Source: a virus. Taken from it: 22,272 nt of DNA. The stretch covers positions 1 to 22,272 of IMG/VR virus record IMGVR_UViG_3300027736_000274; one strand, 5' to 3'. Positions 14,349-20,564 of the stretch are shown piece by piece. A program made the translations under genes and the position numbers. The notes under the pieces are model-generated. The model was given only the letters and a program-made list of their open reading frames with translations, was not told the DNA's origin and made no database searches. Position 1 is the first letter of the stretch; each line of letters starts with the position of its first letter.

Positions 14349-14885
14349 GTGGAAGCCACGATCTACGTCAACACCAGCACCAAGAAAGCCACGAGCACAC
14401 TGGCTGGCACCGTTCCGCCAAGTATCCCCGTGGTGCTGCAAACGCACCTGAAGCTAACGACGTATTTCTTCGCCACCGGTGCATCTCCCGCACTGCTCTC
14501 CGGTGCCACGTTTCGCGTCGCGCTTAAAGACAAACTGACACCCTCCGGCTCCGTGCTCGCCCTGCTGAGTGCCGCCACGGCGACGGGTGCCACCTACTAC
14601 GAATTCGAGTGGACAAGTGTGGATTCCGCCGCTCTACGCACCCTCATCGGTGACGCTGAAACCTGCGAAGCCGTCCTCGACATCGAGTGGACGATTGCCA
14701 CGACCATCGAGCGTGTGCAGATCCCGGTGGTTATTACCAACTCATGGCTGCGCACCGCTGACTCCGCCCCTGACTTTATCGCCTTCGCCGCATCGATCAC
14801 CTCGCTCGGTTATCTCCGCCTCGTGAATAGCAGCGGCACCGTCTATCACCTCGGCCTCAACACCGGCGAACCTCCCTCCACATGA
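14349..14885 (+). CDS. Probable baseplate upper protein / fibre adaptor (BppU-like pattern)
   Basis: The protein has 178 residues from GTG 14349; the only support for this start is the TTGACA motif at the standard distance and the onset of good coding sequence. Beta-strand pairs around ATFRVALKDKLTPSGSVLAL and YYEFEWTSVDSAALRTLIGD recall N-terminal domains of BppU-type proteins. These attach receptor-binding fibres to the baseplate and specify default linear material properties in their 'kV..G' strands. The protein ends HLGLNTGEPPST and overlaps the tail-fibre gene by ATGA (14882), which supports a functional pair. The family call is a pattern impression and unsure. Confidence 0.5.
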   Translation: MEATIYVNTSTKKATSTLAGTVPPSIPVVLQTHLKLTTYFFATGASPALLSGATFRVALKDKLTPSGSVLALLSAATATGATYYEFEWTSVDSAALRTLIGDAETCEAVLDIEWTIATTIERVQIPVVITNSWLRTADSAPDFIAFAASITSLGYLRLVNSSGTVYHLGLNTGEPPST

Positions 14886-16786
14886 GTCTCCGTTTCCTCC
14901 GTTCTCTCCTGTTCTTGTTTCTGGCGTCCTCAGCGTCCGCGCAAACTATCGAACAATACGAACTCCGCAAACGCACCAGCACCGGCTTCACCGCCTACGG
15001 CATCACCTTATCTAATGGTGATGTCCTTGGCTTAACGAGCAGCGTGCCCGCCGCACGTCCAGTGACATCCGGTGCACTCGCTGCCAATGCTGGCAAGATC
15101 GTTGAATTCTCCACCGCAGGAACCATTCATGCGACTGCCATCAACGCGATGTCTGAAGGCTCCGCCGCGCCTTATACACAAGCCGCACCGACCGCTTTCT
15201 ACTTCGTGCCGTCCAACGGTATCACCGGCACGCTCGCCACTGCGACGCTTACCACGAACCGCACCTGGACGCTGCCAGATACCACCGGCACCCTCATCAC
15301 CACCGGCGACACCGGCACAGTGACGAGCACCATGCTCGCAGGCAGCATCGCCAACAGTAAGCTCGCCACCGATCCACTCAACGCCAGCAACCTCACCAGC
15401 GGCACCGTGCCCACCGCCCGCCTCGGCAGCGGCACCGCGAACAGCACCACCTATCTTCGCGGAGACAACACTTGGCAGACCATTTCCAGTGGCGGCGTCA
15501 CCAGCATCACTGGCACCACCAACGAGATCGCCGTCACCGGCACCACCACTCCCACGCTCTCGCTGCCATCCGCGCTCACCTTCACCGGCAAGACGATCAC
15601 CGGCGGCACGTTCAGCAGCCCCACACTCACCACGCCAGCCCTCGGCACCCCGAGCGCCATCGTGCTCACCAATGCCACAGGCGCACCGACTGGCATCAGC
15701 CTCACGAAGGCACAACTCAACACCATCGTCAGCGATGATGATCCCGCCTATGTGGGCACCGCGAATACCTTTTCCGCTGCGCAGACGATCTCCGTCGCAG
15801 GTGCTAACTCCACACCACCGCTTTATTTAACGGGTGCACTCAATGTCGGTGGATCGGCGACGACGACATTCCCTCACATATTCCACCAACCCACGGGTGC
15901 AACAGCAGCCACGACATGGAGCGCTGGGGCGAACGCTGGCACGGTGTTCGGAGCGAATGAAGCAACGGGGTTTAGTGGCAATTTCTTTGACGGCAAGGTG
16001 GCAGGAGTCACCACCTGCAAAATCATCGGCTCCACGGGTGCCATGAGCGTTTACACTTACAACGCCATCAACTGGGCGGTCTATGACAGCGTCGGCGGCA
16101 CGCTCCGCTCCTATGAACAAGGGGGTCGTTGGTTTGCGAATGACGGCTTTACCACGACGGGCAGCAGCCTCTCAATGCAGGATACCTACTCTGGAATCCG
16201 CCTGCGCAATGGTTTCTGGATCGGCTGGTCGGCAGACACGACCTATTATGGCACCAATGATTTGATTCTTGGCCGCGACGCGGCAGCGACGCTACAACTG
16301 GGCGCAGACCACGCCACCACGGCAACCAACCAACGCATTAAAGCCCACGATGTGACAACCGGCACCGGGGCCAGTCTCACTCTCAGCGGTGGCACGGGTA
16401 GCGTCGCAGGTGGTTCGGTCATCCTCGCCACCAGCGCCACCACGGGTGCACCCGTCGCTCATTTAACCGTTAGTGCTAGCGGTGGCATCACGCTCGGCAG
16501 CGGTGGCGCTGCCATCACCAAAGTCCTCACCGCCACTGCCACCCTCGACTTCGGCGACACCGCCCCGCAGGCCACCACTGACCTCACCATCACCGTCACA
16601 GGAGCGTCAGATGGCGACATCGTTGTCATGGGTATCGTCAACGCGTCACAGCCTGCTGGTGCGTGTGATTTTCGTGCATGGGTAAGCGCAGCCAACACCG
16701 TCACCGTTCGCTTCTCCAACAACAACCTCGTCGGCAACATCAATCCTGCCTCCGGCACCTTCCGCGCCACCATCATCCAGCATTAA
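14882..16786 (+). CDS. Tail fibre protein with an N-terminal signal peptide
   Basis: The 634-residue protein is rich in Thr/Ser/Gly/Ala. It has a shaft typical of phage fibres: TWTLPDTTGTLITTGDTG, then ASNLTSGTVPTARLGSG and STTYLRGDNTWQTISSGG, around residues 130-205. A central beta domain follows (about 320-450). The C-terminal domain (about 545-634, with TATLDFGDTAP and FRAWVSAANTVTVRFSNN) is one widespread in fibres. It should bind the host surface. Oddly, residues 1-20 form a clear Sec signal peptide: Arg-Leu-Phe-rich core, ASA before Gln21. Virion fibres are normally assembled in the cytoplasm. The next in-frame Met is near residue 69, so no better start exists, and ATG 14882 sits in an ATGA overlap. 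The signal-coding bases match repeat family A (see findings). Confidence 0.82.
   Translation: MSLRFLRSLLFLFLASSASAQTIEQYELRKRTSTGFTAYGITLSNGDVLGLTSSVPAARPVTSGALAANAGKIVEFSTAGTIHATAINAMSEGSAAPYTQAAPTAFYFVPSNGITGTLATATLTTNRTWTLPDTTGTLITTGDTGTVTSTMLAGSIANSKLATDPLNASNLTSGTVPTARLGSGTANSTTYLRGDNTWQTISSGGVTSITGTTNEIAVTGTTTPTLSLPSALTFTGKTITGGTFSSPTLTTPALGTPSAIVLTNATGAPTGISLTKAQLNTIVSDDDPAYVGTANTFSAAQTISVAGANSTPPLYLTGALNVGGSATTTFPHIFHQPTGATAATTWSAGANAGTVFGANEATGFSGNFFDGKVAGVTTCKIIGSTGAMSVYTYNAINWAVYDSVGGTLRSYEQGGRWFANDGFTTTGSSLSMQDTYSGIRLRNGFWIGWSADTTYYGTNDLILGRDAAATLQLGADHATTATNQRIKAHDVTTGTGASLTLSGGTGSVAGGSVILATSATTGAPVAHLTVSASGGITLGSGGAAITKVLTATATLDFGDTAPQATTDLTITVTGASDGDIVVMGIVNASQPAGACDFRAWVSAANTVTVRFSNNNLVGNINPASGTFRATIIQH
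14887..14924 (+). repeat. Repeat family A copy inside the tail-fibre signal peptide
   Basis: The bases coding residues 2-14 of the fibre match 7451-7488 at 31 of 38 positions without gaps. They match 9498-9524 with two mismatches in the first 27. Four mismatches in the 7451 comparison are the AAAA to TTGT change that would otherwise place a lysine-rich break in the hydrophobic core. Confidence 0.72.
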
Positions 16787-16788
16787 TT

Positions 16789-17238
16789 ATGAAACATATC
16801 CTTCTTCTGTCTTTTTCCTTGTGCCACCTGCCTTGTGCATTCTGCCTTGCCGCCGATCCCATCGTCATTGTCACCAGCGCCACCAGCGTCACCGTTGATA
16901 GCACTGATTACGGTAAACCCGCCGATGCCATCGCCAACAATAAACAGCTCGCACCACTGATTCAGTCCGCGCTGGAAAAATACGCCGCAAAGCTCGAAGC
17001 TGACAAAGCCGAAGCCATCGCCGAGCACGGTGCGCTTAAAGGCCGCATCGACTCAACGCTGAAAGGTCTGCTCGAAGCCGAACTCAAGACCGGCGACGGC
17101 CCGCGTGCGCAACTGTTGCGTGATTTGATAGAGCAGGCCGGAAAGTCTGACGCTGAACTTAAGCTGGAAGCAGCTAAAGCCGCCGAGGCCGCCGCCATCA
17201 AAGCCCGCCAAGAAGCCGAAGCCGCCCTTGATAAATAA
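16789..17238 (+). CDS. Exported coiled-coil protein at the head of the lysis cassette
   Basis: The 149-residue protein starts with a Sec signal peptide (MKHILLLSFSLC..., cleavage likely near FCLAA before D). A short beta segment follows (IVIVTSATSVTVDST), then a long charged helix (LEKYAAKLEADKAEAIAEHG; AKAAEAAAIKARQEAEAALD). The heptad-like helix suggests a coiled coil in the periplasm. The start lies three bases after the fibre stop; upstream extension in frame is inside the fibre gene. Neighbours are a membrane coiled-coil protein, a lipoprotein, a holin candidate and the endolysin, so a role in lysis or envelope disruption is likely. It could also be a fibre-associated factor. The signal-coding bases resemble repeat family B. 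Confidence 0.6.
   Translation: MKHILLLSFSLCHLPCAFCLAADPIVIVTSATSVTVDSTDYGKPADAIANNKQLAPLIQSALEKYAAKLEADKAEAIAEHGALKGRIDSTLKGLLEAELKTGDGPRAQLLRDLIEQAGKSDAELKLEAAKAAEAAAIKARQEAEAALDK
16811..16850 (+). repeat. Repeat family B copy inside a signal peptide
   Basis: CTTTTTCCTTGTGCCACCTG (16811-16830) matches CTTTTGCCTTGTGCCTCCTG (11411-11430) at 18 of 20 positions, and 25 of 30 when extended, without gaps. Here it codes part of the signal peptide of the exported coiled-coil protein. Confidence 0.7.
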
Positions 17239-17242
17239 CGCT

Positions 17243-17554
17243 ATGAGTCACGACGAATCCAGCGCCATTGAAAGCATGCGCCAAACCATCAAATGGTTGA
17301 TCGGTGGCATCGTCGGACTTCTCAGCGTCGCCTTTGCGGTCGGTGCGTGGGTGGCATTACAGGAGTCTAAAATCGCCAACCTCCAAGACGCTGACCGTTC
17401 CAGTATTGCCGACCGTGGGGATCTGCGCGGCCAGTTGCGCGGGCAGTCTGAATTGATCAACACACTCCGTCAGGACACCGCCCTGCAAAACCGCGACCTG
17501 CAATACATCCGCGAGAGCGTGACCAAGATTGAGAAGATCATCACCAAGCCGTGA
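17243..17554 (+). CDS. Membrane-anchored coiled-coil protein, candidate inner-membrane spanin
   Basis: The 103-residue protein has a short N-terminal part and one membrane helix (about residues 16-40: IKWLIGGIVGLLSVAFAVGAW). A coiled-coil domain follows (about 42-103: SELINTLRQDTALQNRDLQY; IRESVTKIEKIITKP), presumably in the periplasm. Topology, length and the lipoprotein gene directly behind it fit an i-spanin (Rz) that pairs with an o-spanin (Rz1) to fuse inner and outer membranes at lysis. A class of holin or a haemolysin XhlA-like protein is an alternative, since XhlA proteins share 'SHDESSAIESMRQTIK'-like starts with a C-terminal rather than N-terminal anchor. ATG 17243 is chosen over a TTG at 17228 that overlaps the previous gene. 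Confidence 0.6.
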   Translation: MSHDESSAIESMRQTIKWLIGGIVGLLSVAFAVGAWVALQESKIANLQDADRSSIADRGDLRGQLRGQSELINTLRQDTALQNRDLQYIRESVTKIEKIITKP

Positions 17555-17557
17555 GCA

Positions 17558-17563
17558 TTGACA
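17558..17563 (+). promoter_or_regulatory. TTGACA start-associated motif, 13 bases before ATG 17577
   Basis: TTGACA lies 13 bases before the lipoprotein start, with its TGA in frame. Confidence 0.4.
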
Positions 17564-17576
17564 CCGCTGCCAGTTT

Positions 17577-17759
17577 ATGAAGACCGCGTTGATCCTCGCA
17601 TGCTGCATGCTCACCAGTTGCTCCGCTCTCACCTCCTTCATCATCGCTAACGAGCCAATGATCGAAGAGGGCATCGTCTATGGCACCCGTCTCGCCGTGC
17701 GCGCTGGCACCGCTCGACTCAAAACCGCTGCGAAGAACCCCGTCAACGTGCAGCCTTGA
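17577..17759 (+). CDS. Small lipoprotein, candidate outer-membrane spanin
   Basis: The 60-residue protein has a lipoprotein signal: [15 protein letters not shown] with a lipobox (MLTSC or LTSC), giving Cys15 as the acylated residue. The mature part is short (about 45 residues) and basic ([19 protein letters not shown]). Small size, lipid anchor and position after a membrane-anchored coiled-coil protein fit an Rz1-like o-spanin. Unlike classic Rz/Rz1 pairs the two genes are separate, not nested. Many o-spanins are proline-rich; this one is not, which lowers certainty. The start is supported by the TTGACA motif 13 bases upstream. Confidence 0.6.
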   Translation: MKTALILACCMLTSCSALTSFIIANEPMIEEGIVYGTRLAVRAGTARLKTAAKNPVNVQP

Positions 17760-17809
17760 AGCCGCCGAATTATTTCCATCTCACTCGCAATCGCACTCTG
17801 CGCCATCTC

Positions 17810-17995
17810 ATGAAAAAGAAATCTTGGAAAACCACACTCGGCGGCATCATCTCCGCCGCTGCCCTCCCCGTCAAAGGTATGGTGCCACCCAGTTGGTCAT
17901 GGGTCGGTGATGCCATGCTCTCTCTCGGTGCCCTCCTCATCGGCCTCGCTGCCCGCGACAACAGCGTCACCAGCGAGCAAGCAGGCATCAAGTAA
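17810..17995 (+). CDS. Holin candidate
   Basis: The 61-residue protein starts [20 protein letters not shown]. It has two moderately hydrophobic segments (about 9-22 and 31-47) and ends [16 protein letters not shown]. The basic start, the KTTLGGI motif and the [12 protein letters not shown] ending match a pattern I recall from small phage holin-like proteins next to endolysins. A holin would form membrane lesions and time the release of the endolysin, which has no signal of its own. A TTG at 17756 overlaps the preceding stop and would add 18 polar residues; ATG 17810 is preferred because the basic MKKK start is typical. Confidence 0.6.
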   Translation: MKKKSWKTTLGGIISAAALPVKGMVPPSWSWVGDAMLSLGALLIGLAARDNSVTSEQAGIK

Positions 17996-18003
17996 TTGAA
18001 CAA

Positions 18004-18027
18004 GGGAACGCGGGCACTCCTGCCCGC
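18004..18027 (+). repeat. Repeat family C, + copy (hairpin GCGGGCA/TGCCCGC)
   Basis: GGGAACGCGGGCACTCCTGC (then CCGC) forms a perfect 7-bp stem (18010-18016 with 18021-18027) and a four-base loop. Its reverse complement matches 20249-20272 at 20 of 24 positions. It lies between the holin candidate and the 25-codon frame. Confidence 0.7.
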
Positions 18028-18043
18028 TTCATCCAATAAAACT

Positions 18044-18121
18044 ATGGCCCTCGCCCTCGGCATCCTCTTTGCGGTCTTCGCGTTGAGCATGTTTATCGCC
18101 TGCGCCACCTTTCGCGCATGA
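18044..18121 (+). CDS. 25-residue single-span membrane peptide coupled to the endolysin
   Basis: This tiny frame codes a hydrophobic peptide (MALALGILFAVFALSM, then FIACATFRA) that is a single membrane span. Its stop forms ATGA with the endolysin start (18118), the coupling used across this phage, and this supports real translation. It sits in the lysis cassette between a two-segment holin candidate and the endolysin. It could be a pinholin, an antiholin, or a holin partner. No sequence family can be claimed at this size. Confidence 0.55.
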   Translation: MALALGILFAVFALSMFIACATFRA

Positions 18122-18615
18122 GTGCCTTCACTGAGCGTCTTGTTCAAATCGCCCTCACCGAGGTCGGTGTGAAAGAAGATGGCACGAGCAATCGTGGTAA
18201 GCGTGTCGATGATTACCAACGTTCCACGTGGCTCTCTACCAAAGACTGGGGTGCCTGGTGTGCCGCTTTCATGTGTTGGTGTATCCGTGAAGCCATGCAC
18301 GCCGAGGGCATCAAGGAAACCACCGGCTTCGCTCGTCCGCAAACCGCTGGCGCGTGGGACTTCGAGCGGTGGTCGCTCGCTCAAGACGCCACCACCAGCA
18401 CCCGCAAGCCTGCCGGAATGGATATCAAGCGCGGCGATCTCGTCATCTTCAAATTTAGCCACATTGGACTCGCGCAATCCGCGCCCGATTCACACGGCAT
18501 TTTCACCACCGTTGAAGGGAATTCCAACGCTCGCGGTTCCCGCACCGGTGGCATGGTTTGCGAAGGAAAACGCAGCATTGATCAGGTGCGCTCACGTATT
18601 CGGTTCACGATTTGA
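18118..18615 (+). CDS. Endolysin, CHAP/NlpC-P60-like cysteine peptidase
   Basis: The 165-residue enzyme carries the order Cys-His-polar residue of the papain-like CHAP/NlpC fold. C48 is in DWGAWCAAF, H115 in KFSHIGLA, and EGNSN (133-137) supplies the third site. RGDLVIF before the histidine is typical of the CHAP 'GD' strand. It should cleave amide bonds in peptidoglycan. There is no signal peptide or membrane span, so export depends on the holin candidates upstream. It is a single-domain enzyme with no binding module. It is translationally coupled to the 25-codon frame and faces the integrase gene, which is on the other strand. Confidence 0.85.
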   Translation: MSAFTERLVQIALTEVGVKEDGTSNRGKRVDDYQRSTWLSTKDWGAWCAAFMCWCIREAMHAEGIKETTGFARPQTAGAWDFERWSLAQDATTSTRKPAGMDIKRGDLVIFKFSHIGLAQSAPDSHGIFTTVEGNSNARGSRTGGMVCEGKRSIDQVRSRIRFTI

Positions 18616-18639
18616 AAGCAACCCATTCCAATATCCCTC

Positions 18640-18747
18640 ATGATGTGGCACGTTGTAATGGCGTCGGTGATGCCGTCAATGGCTGGAGACAAGGCTGTGA
18701 AGAATGCTTACGGCGGACGGCGCCACGACTTAGTGGGCGGCATGTAG
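18640..18747 (+). CDS. Possible 35-residue peptide (weak)
   Basis: The 177-base gap between endolysin and integrase holds an ATG frame with several Met codons. It ends in readable sequence (MAGDKAVKNAYGG, RRHDLVGGM). There is no Shine-Dalgarno sequence, no TTGACA motif and no coupling. A TTG frame at 18612-18821 competes with it and overlaps the integrase end. Neither is well supported; this may be the remnant of a gene. Confidence 0.22.
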   Translation: MMWHVVMASVMPSMAGDKAVKNAYGGRRHDLVGGM

Positions 18748-18766
18748 CCTTGATTGAACCGCCTTT

Positions 18767-18792
18767 GATACTCGCCTTTGAATGCGAGTATC
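18767..18792. terminator. Perfect hairpin between convergent endolysin and integrase genes
   Basis: GATACTCGC (18767-18775) pairs perfectly with GCGAGTATC (18784-18792) around an 8-base loop and abuts the integrase stop (18793-18795 on the other strand). T tracts are weak on both sides. Position between converging genes suggests a bidirectional terminator. Confidence 0.55.
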
Positions 18793-19827
18793 TTATCGAG
18801 CCGCCCGCCAACTCGCGTTAATCTCGTCATCCTGTGGGATCAGGTGCCCATAATGCGTCTGCACCGTGACTAGTTCATCACCGAGCCATTTAGCGACCTT
18901 GTAGAGAGACACACCTCGCGACACCAACAATGACGCAAACGTCCGGCGGAGATCGTGAAACGTCACCGCCAGTCCGCACCGTTTCACCAGTGCATCAAAT
19001 GCTTTCCTGAAGTCGTAGCGATAGCGGTATTTCCCATGCTTCACCGTCGGTGCCAGCATAAACGGCTGATGCAATCCATAGACATCACGCAACCATTCCC
19101 GCAGCTCCGCCGTCATCGGCACCGTGCGATTGTCCCTGTCCTTCGGCTGAAACGTCGCCGTTGCCTGGATGTGAATCAGCCCCTCATCCAAATCGAACCA
19201 CTCAGGCCGTGCCTCGATGATCTCCAGCTTGCGCAGCCCAGCGTGCAACGCGCAAAAGATCCCGAACTTCAGTCCCGCATCAGCACACTCATCGAGCACC
19301 CGCCGCGCATCGGCTGGCAATAAGAAAACCTTACGCTGCCGCATCTTCAACTTCGGCACCTTGATCTCGCTCGTCGGATCTCGCGACACAATCCCCTGCT
19401 CGACCATCCACCCGAACCACCACCGCACCTGGTTCAAGTAACTCACCGCCGTGTGCGCATGCCGCTTCAGCCTCTCCTCAAACCATCGCCGCACCGCCGC
19501 CGCACCGATATGCCTCGGCATCGCCGCCCCCGTCTCCCGCGCAAACTCTCGCAGCACATACCGCCGCGACTTTAATGTAGAATCCGCCAGCCCCTCTTTT
19601 CGTTTCGCTGTAATGTATCTCTCAATCTCCGCCGTGCACGTCTGCGCCTCTTCACGTAATCGCGGCCCCTCCCGTCTCCTCACCCGCTCCGCCTCCTTCA
19701 TCGCCTCGCTCAAATCCCGCGTCCCCATAGACACCCGTTCCTGCTTCCCACCCGTCACAGGTGTCCACCGCAGCCACCACGTCTGCTTCCCTTTCTGCTG
19801 ATAGAGTCCGGCAGGTATGCTTTTCAA
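18793..19827 (-). CDS. int: Tyrosine site-specific integrase
   Basis: The 344-residue recombinase has an N-terminal part with QKGKQTWWLRWTPVTGGKQE and a SAM-like core-binding domain (about 62-150, YITAKRKEGLADSTLKSRRY). The catalytic domain carries R199 (LHAGLRKLEI), K229, H291 and R294 (HDLRRTFAS), and the nucleophile Y326 (THYGHL). The usual second His is Asp (WLGD, 317), a common variant in phage integrases. The only workable start is TTG 19827: an in-frame TAG lies nine bases upstream and no ATG follows before conserved sequence. The start codon sits inside the left pair of GTATGCT repeats, so the protein or a partner bound there could repress its own gene. It integrates the phage at tRNA-Pro(GGG), whose 3' half lies about 70 bases upstream. 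Confidence 0.92.
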   Translation of the reverse strand: MKSIPAGLYQQKGKQTWWLRWTPVTGGKQERVSMGTRDLSEAMKEAERVRRREGPRLREEAQTCTAEIERYITAKRKEGLADSTLKSRRYVLREFARETGAAMPRHIGAAAVRRWFEERLKRHAHTAVSYLNQVRWWFGWMVEQGIVSRDPTSEIKVPKLKMRQRKVFLLPADARRVLDECADAGLKFGIFCALHAGLRKLEIIEARPEWFDLDEGLIHIQATATFQPKDRDNRTVPMTAELREWLRDVYGLHQPFMLAPTVKHGKYRYRYDFRKAFDALVKRCGLAVTFHDLRRTFASLLVSRGVSLYKVAKWLGDELVTVQTHYGHLIPQDDEINASWRAAR

Positions 19828-19838
19828 AGTATGCTAAT
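19814..19838 (+). repeat. Left pair of GTATGCT repeats (integrase arm sites or iterons)
   Basis: GGTATGCTT (19814-19822) and GTATGCTAAT (19829-19838) are spaced 15 bases start to start. The same two sequences in the same order and orientation recur at 19989-20014. They overlap the integrase start codon. Confidence 0.75.
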
Positions 19839-19846
19839 TCACGCAG

Positions 19847-19863
19847 AAATAGCACAAATAGCA
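19847..19863 (+). repeat. Short direct repeat AAATAGCA x2
   Basis: AAATAGCA occurs at 19847-19854 and 19856-19863, period nine, between the left GTATGCT pair and the att core. It could be an accessory-protein site. Confidence 0.4.
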
Positions 19864-19869
19864 ACATCA

Positions 19870-19952
<83 letters not shown>

Positions 19953-19988
19953 GGGTGTGGGGTGTTGAGGGTGTGTGGATTGTGACGG

Positions 19989-20014
19989 GGTATGCTTGAG
20001 TGGGGTATGCTAAT
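19989..20014 (+). repeat. Right pair of GTATGCT repeats (integrase arm sites or iterons)
   Basis: GGTATGCTT (19989-19997) and GTATGCTAAT (20005-20014), spaced 16 bases, repeat the left pair (19814-19838) on the other side of the att core. Confidence 0.75.
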
Positions 20015-20063
20015 GGGTGATTTATTTGGTTGGCGATTAATGAAAGGTGGTGTTGTTTGGGGG

Positions 20064-20240
20064 ATGGATTTTCAAGCATGGGGCGGCGTTTTTATGATGT
20101 TTTGGGCGATTGTGTTGATCGCTCTGGCGGTGTTGGCAGTTTTGATGCCTTACTTTGTTTATTGCATCATGCGGCACCTTGAACGGATGCGAAAGATTAT
20201 GGAGCGATGGGAGCATTGGCAGCGGTCGCAGCAAGATTGA
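20064..20240 (+). CDS. Small membrane protein of unknown function
   Basis: The 58-residue protein has one long membrane helix (FWAIVLIALAVLAVLMPYFV, about residues 12-34) and a charged, helical C-terminal tail (RHLERMRKIMERWEHWQRSQ). Starts at 19992, 20007, 20013 and 20040 are in frame; 20064 is chosen because a run of five G precedes it and the 19992-20014 starts fall in the repeat region. It is the first early-side gene beyond attP and is followed by a terminator, so it forms its own unit. It could be a superinfection-exclusion or lysogeny-associated membrane protein, or an accessory factor; no family is recognised. Confidence 0.6.
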   Translation: MDFQAWGGVFMMFWAIVLIALAVLAVLMPYFVYCIMRHLERMRKIMERWEHWQRSQQD

Positions 20241-20248
20241 TTGATGAT

Positions 20249-20278
20249 GCGGACAGGAGTGTCCACGCTCCCTTTTTT
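20249..20278 (+). terminator. Rho-independent terminator made from repeat family C (inverted copy)
   Basis: GGAGTG (20256-20261) pairs with CGCTCC (20266-20271, one G-U pair) around TCCA, followed by six T residues (20273-20278). GGAC/GTCC (20251-20254, 20261-20264) offers an alternative stem. Bases 20249-20272 are an inverted copy (20 of 24) of 18004-18027. Confidence 0.72.
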
Positions 20279-20290
20279 AGTGGTTAGGCA

Positions 20291-20296
20291 TTGACA
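20291..20296 (+). promoter_or_regulatory. TTGACA start-associated motif, 16 bases before ATG 20313
   Basis: TTGACA lies 16 bases before ATG 20313 with its TGA in frame. A TATTAT (20309-20314) follows after only 12 bases, too close for an ordinary sigma-70 spacer of about 17. Confidence 0.4.
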
Positions 20297-20312
20297 TCGG
20301 CAGGGCTGTATT

Positions 20313-20564
20313 ATGGCCTTGAAACCGGTTACGTGTTCGGGTGACGTGTTGCCGCTGAATCAGCGGATCTTGCGATTGGCTAAAAAGCTGAAGGCGGGGC
20401 AGTGTTTTGTGATTCGTGATGTGGCTCAGGAGTTCGGTGTGACCCCTGAAGGCGTCCGAAATGCGGCGCACCGTGTCGGGGCGATTGCGTATCGTGCGGG
20501 TGTGCAGGGTATGCGGGTGCGGGCGGTGATTATAAATCCGGCGCATGTGGGGGTGAAGTCATGA
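20313..20564 (+). CDS. Small helix-turn-helix DNA-binding protein
   Basis: The 83-residue protein has a recognisable helix-turn-helix in its centre: GQCFVIRDVAQEFGVTPEGV followed by RNAAHRVGAI (about residues 29-58). It resembles the winged helix of small phage regulators. The beta-rich end (GMRVRAVIINPA) would be the wing. It starts 34 bases after a terminator and overlaps the metallophosphoesterase gene by ATGA (20561), so it heads a four-gene early operon. A role as a regulator of early or late transcription is likely; a replication-initiation accessory role is possible because it lies close to the putative origin. The start is supported by TTGACA at 16 bases. Confidence 0.65.
   Translation: MALKPVTCSGDVLPLNQRILRLAKKLKAGQCFVIRDVAQEFGVTPEGVRNAAHRVGAIAYRAGVQGMRVRAVIINPAHVGVKS

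Noticed and set aside
15032-15715. 227-codon - strand frame within the tail fibre
   Set aside because: Shadow of the repetitive, C-ending fibre codons; Gly/Ala/Arg-rich without domain features.
18612-18821. TTG-started 69-codon frame after the endolysin
   Set aside because: It overlaps the integrase end and the convergent hairpin, with no start motif beyond TTGA overlap and poor translation quality.
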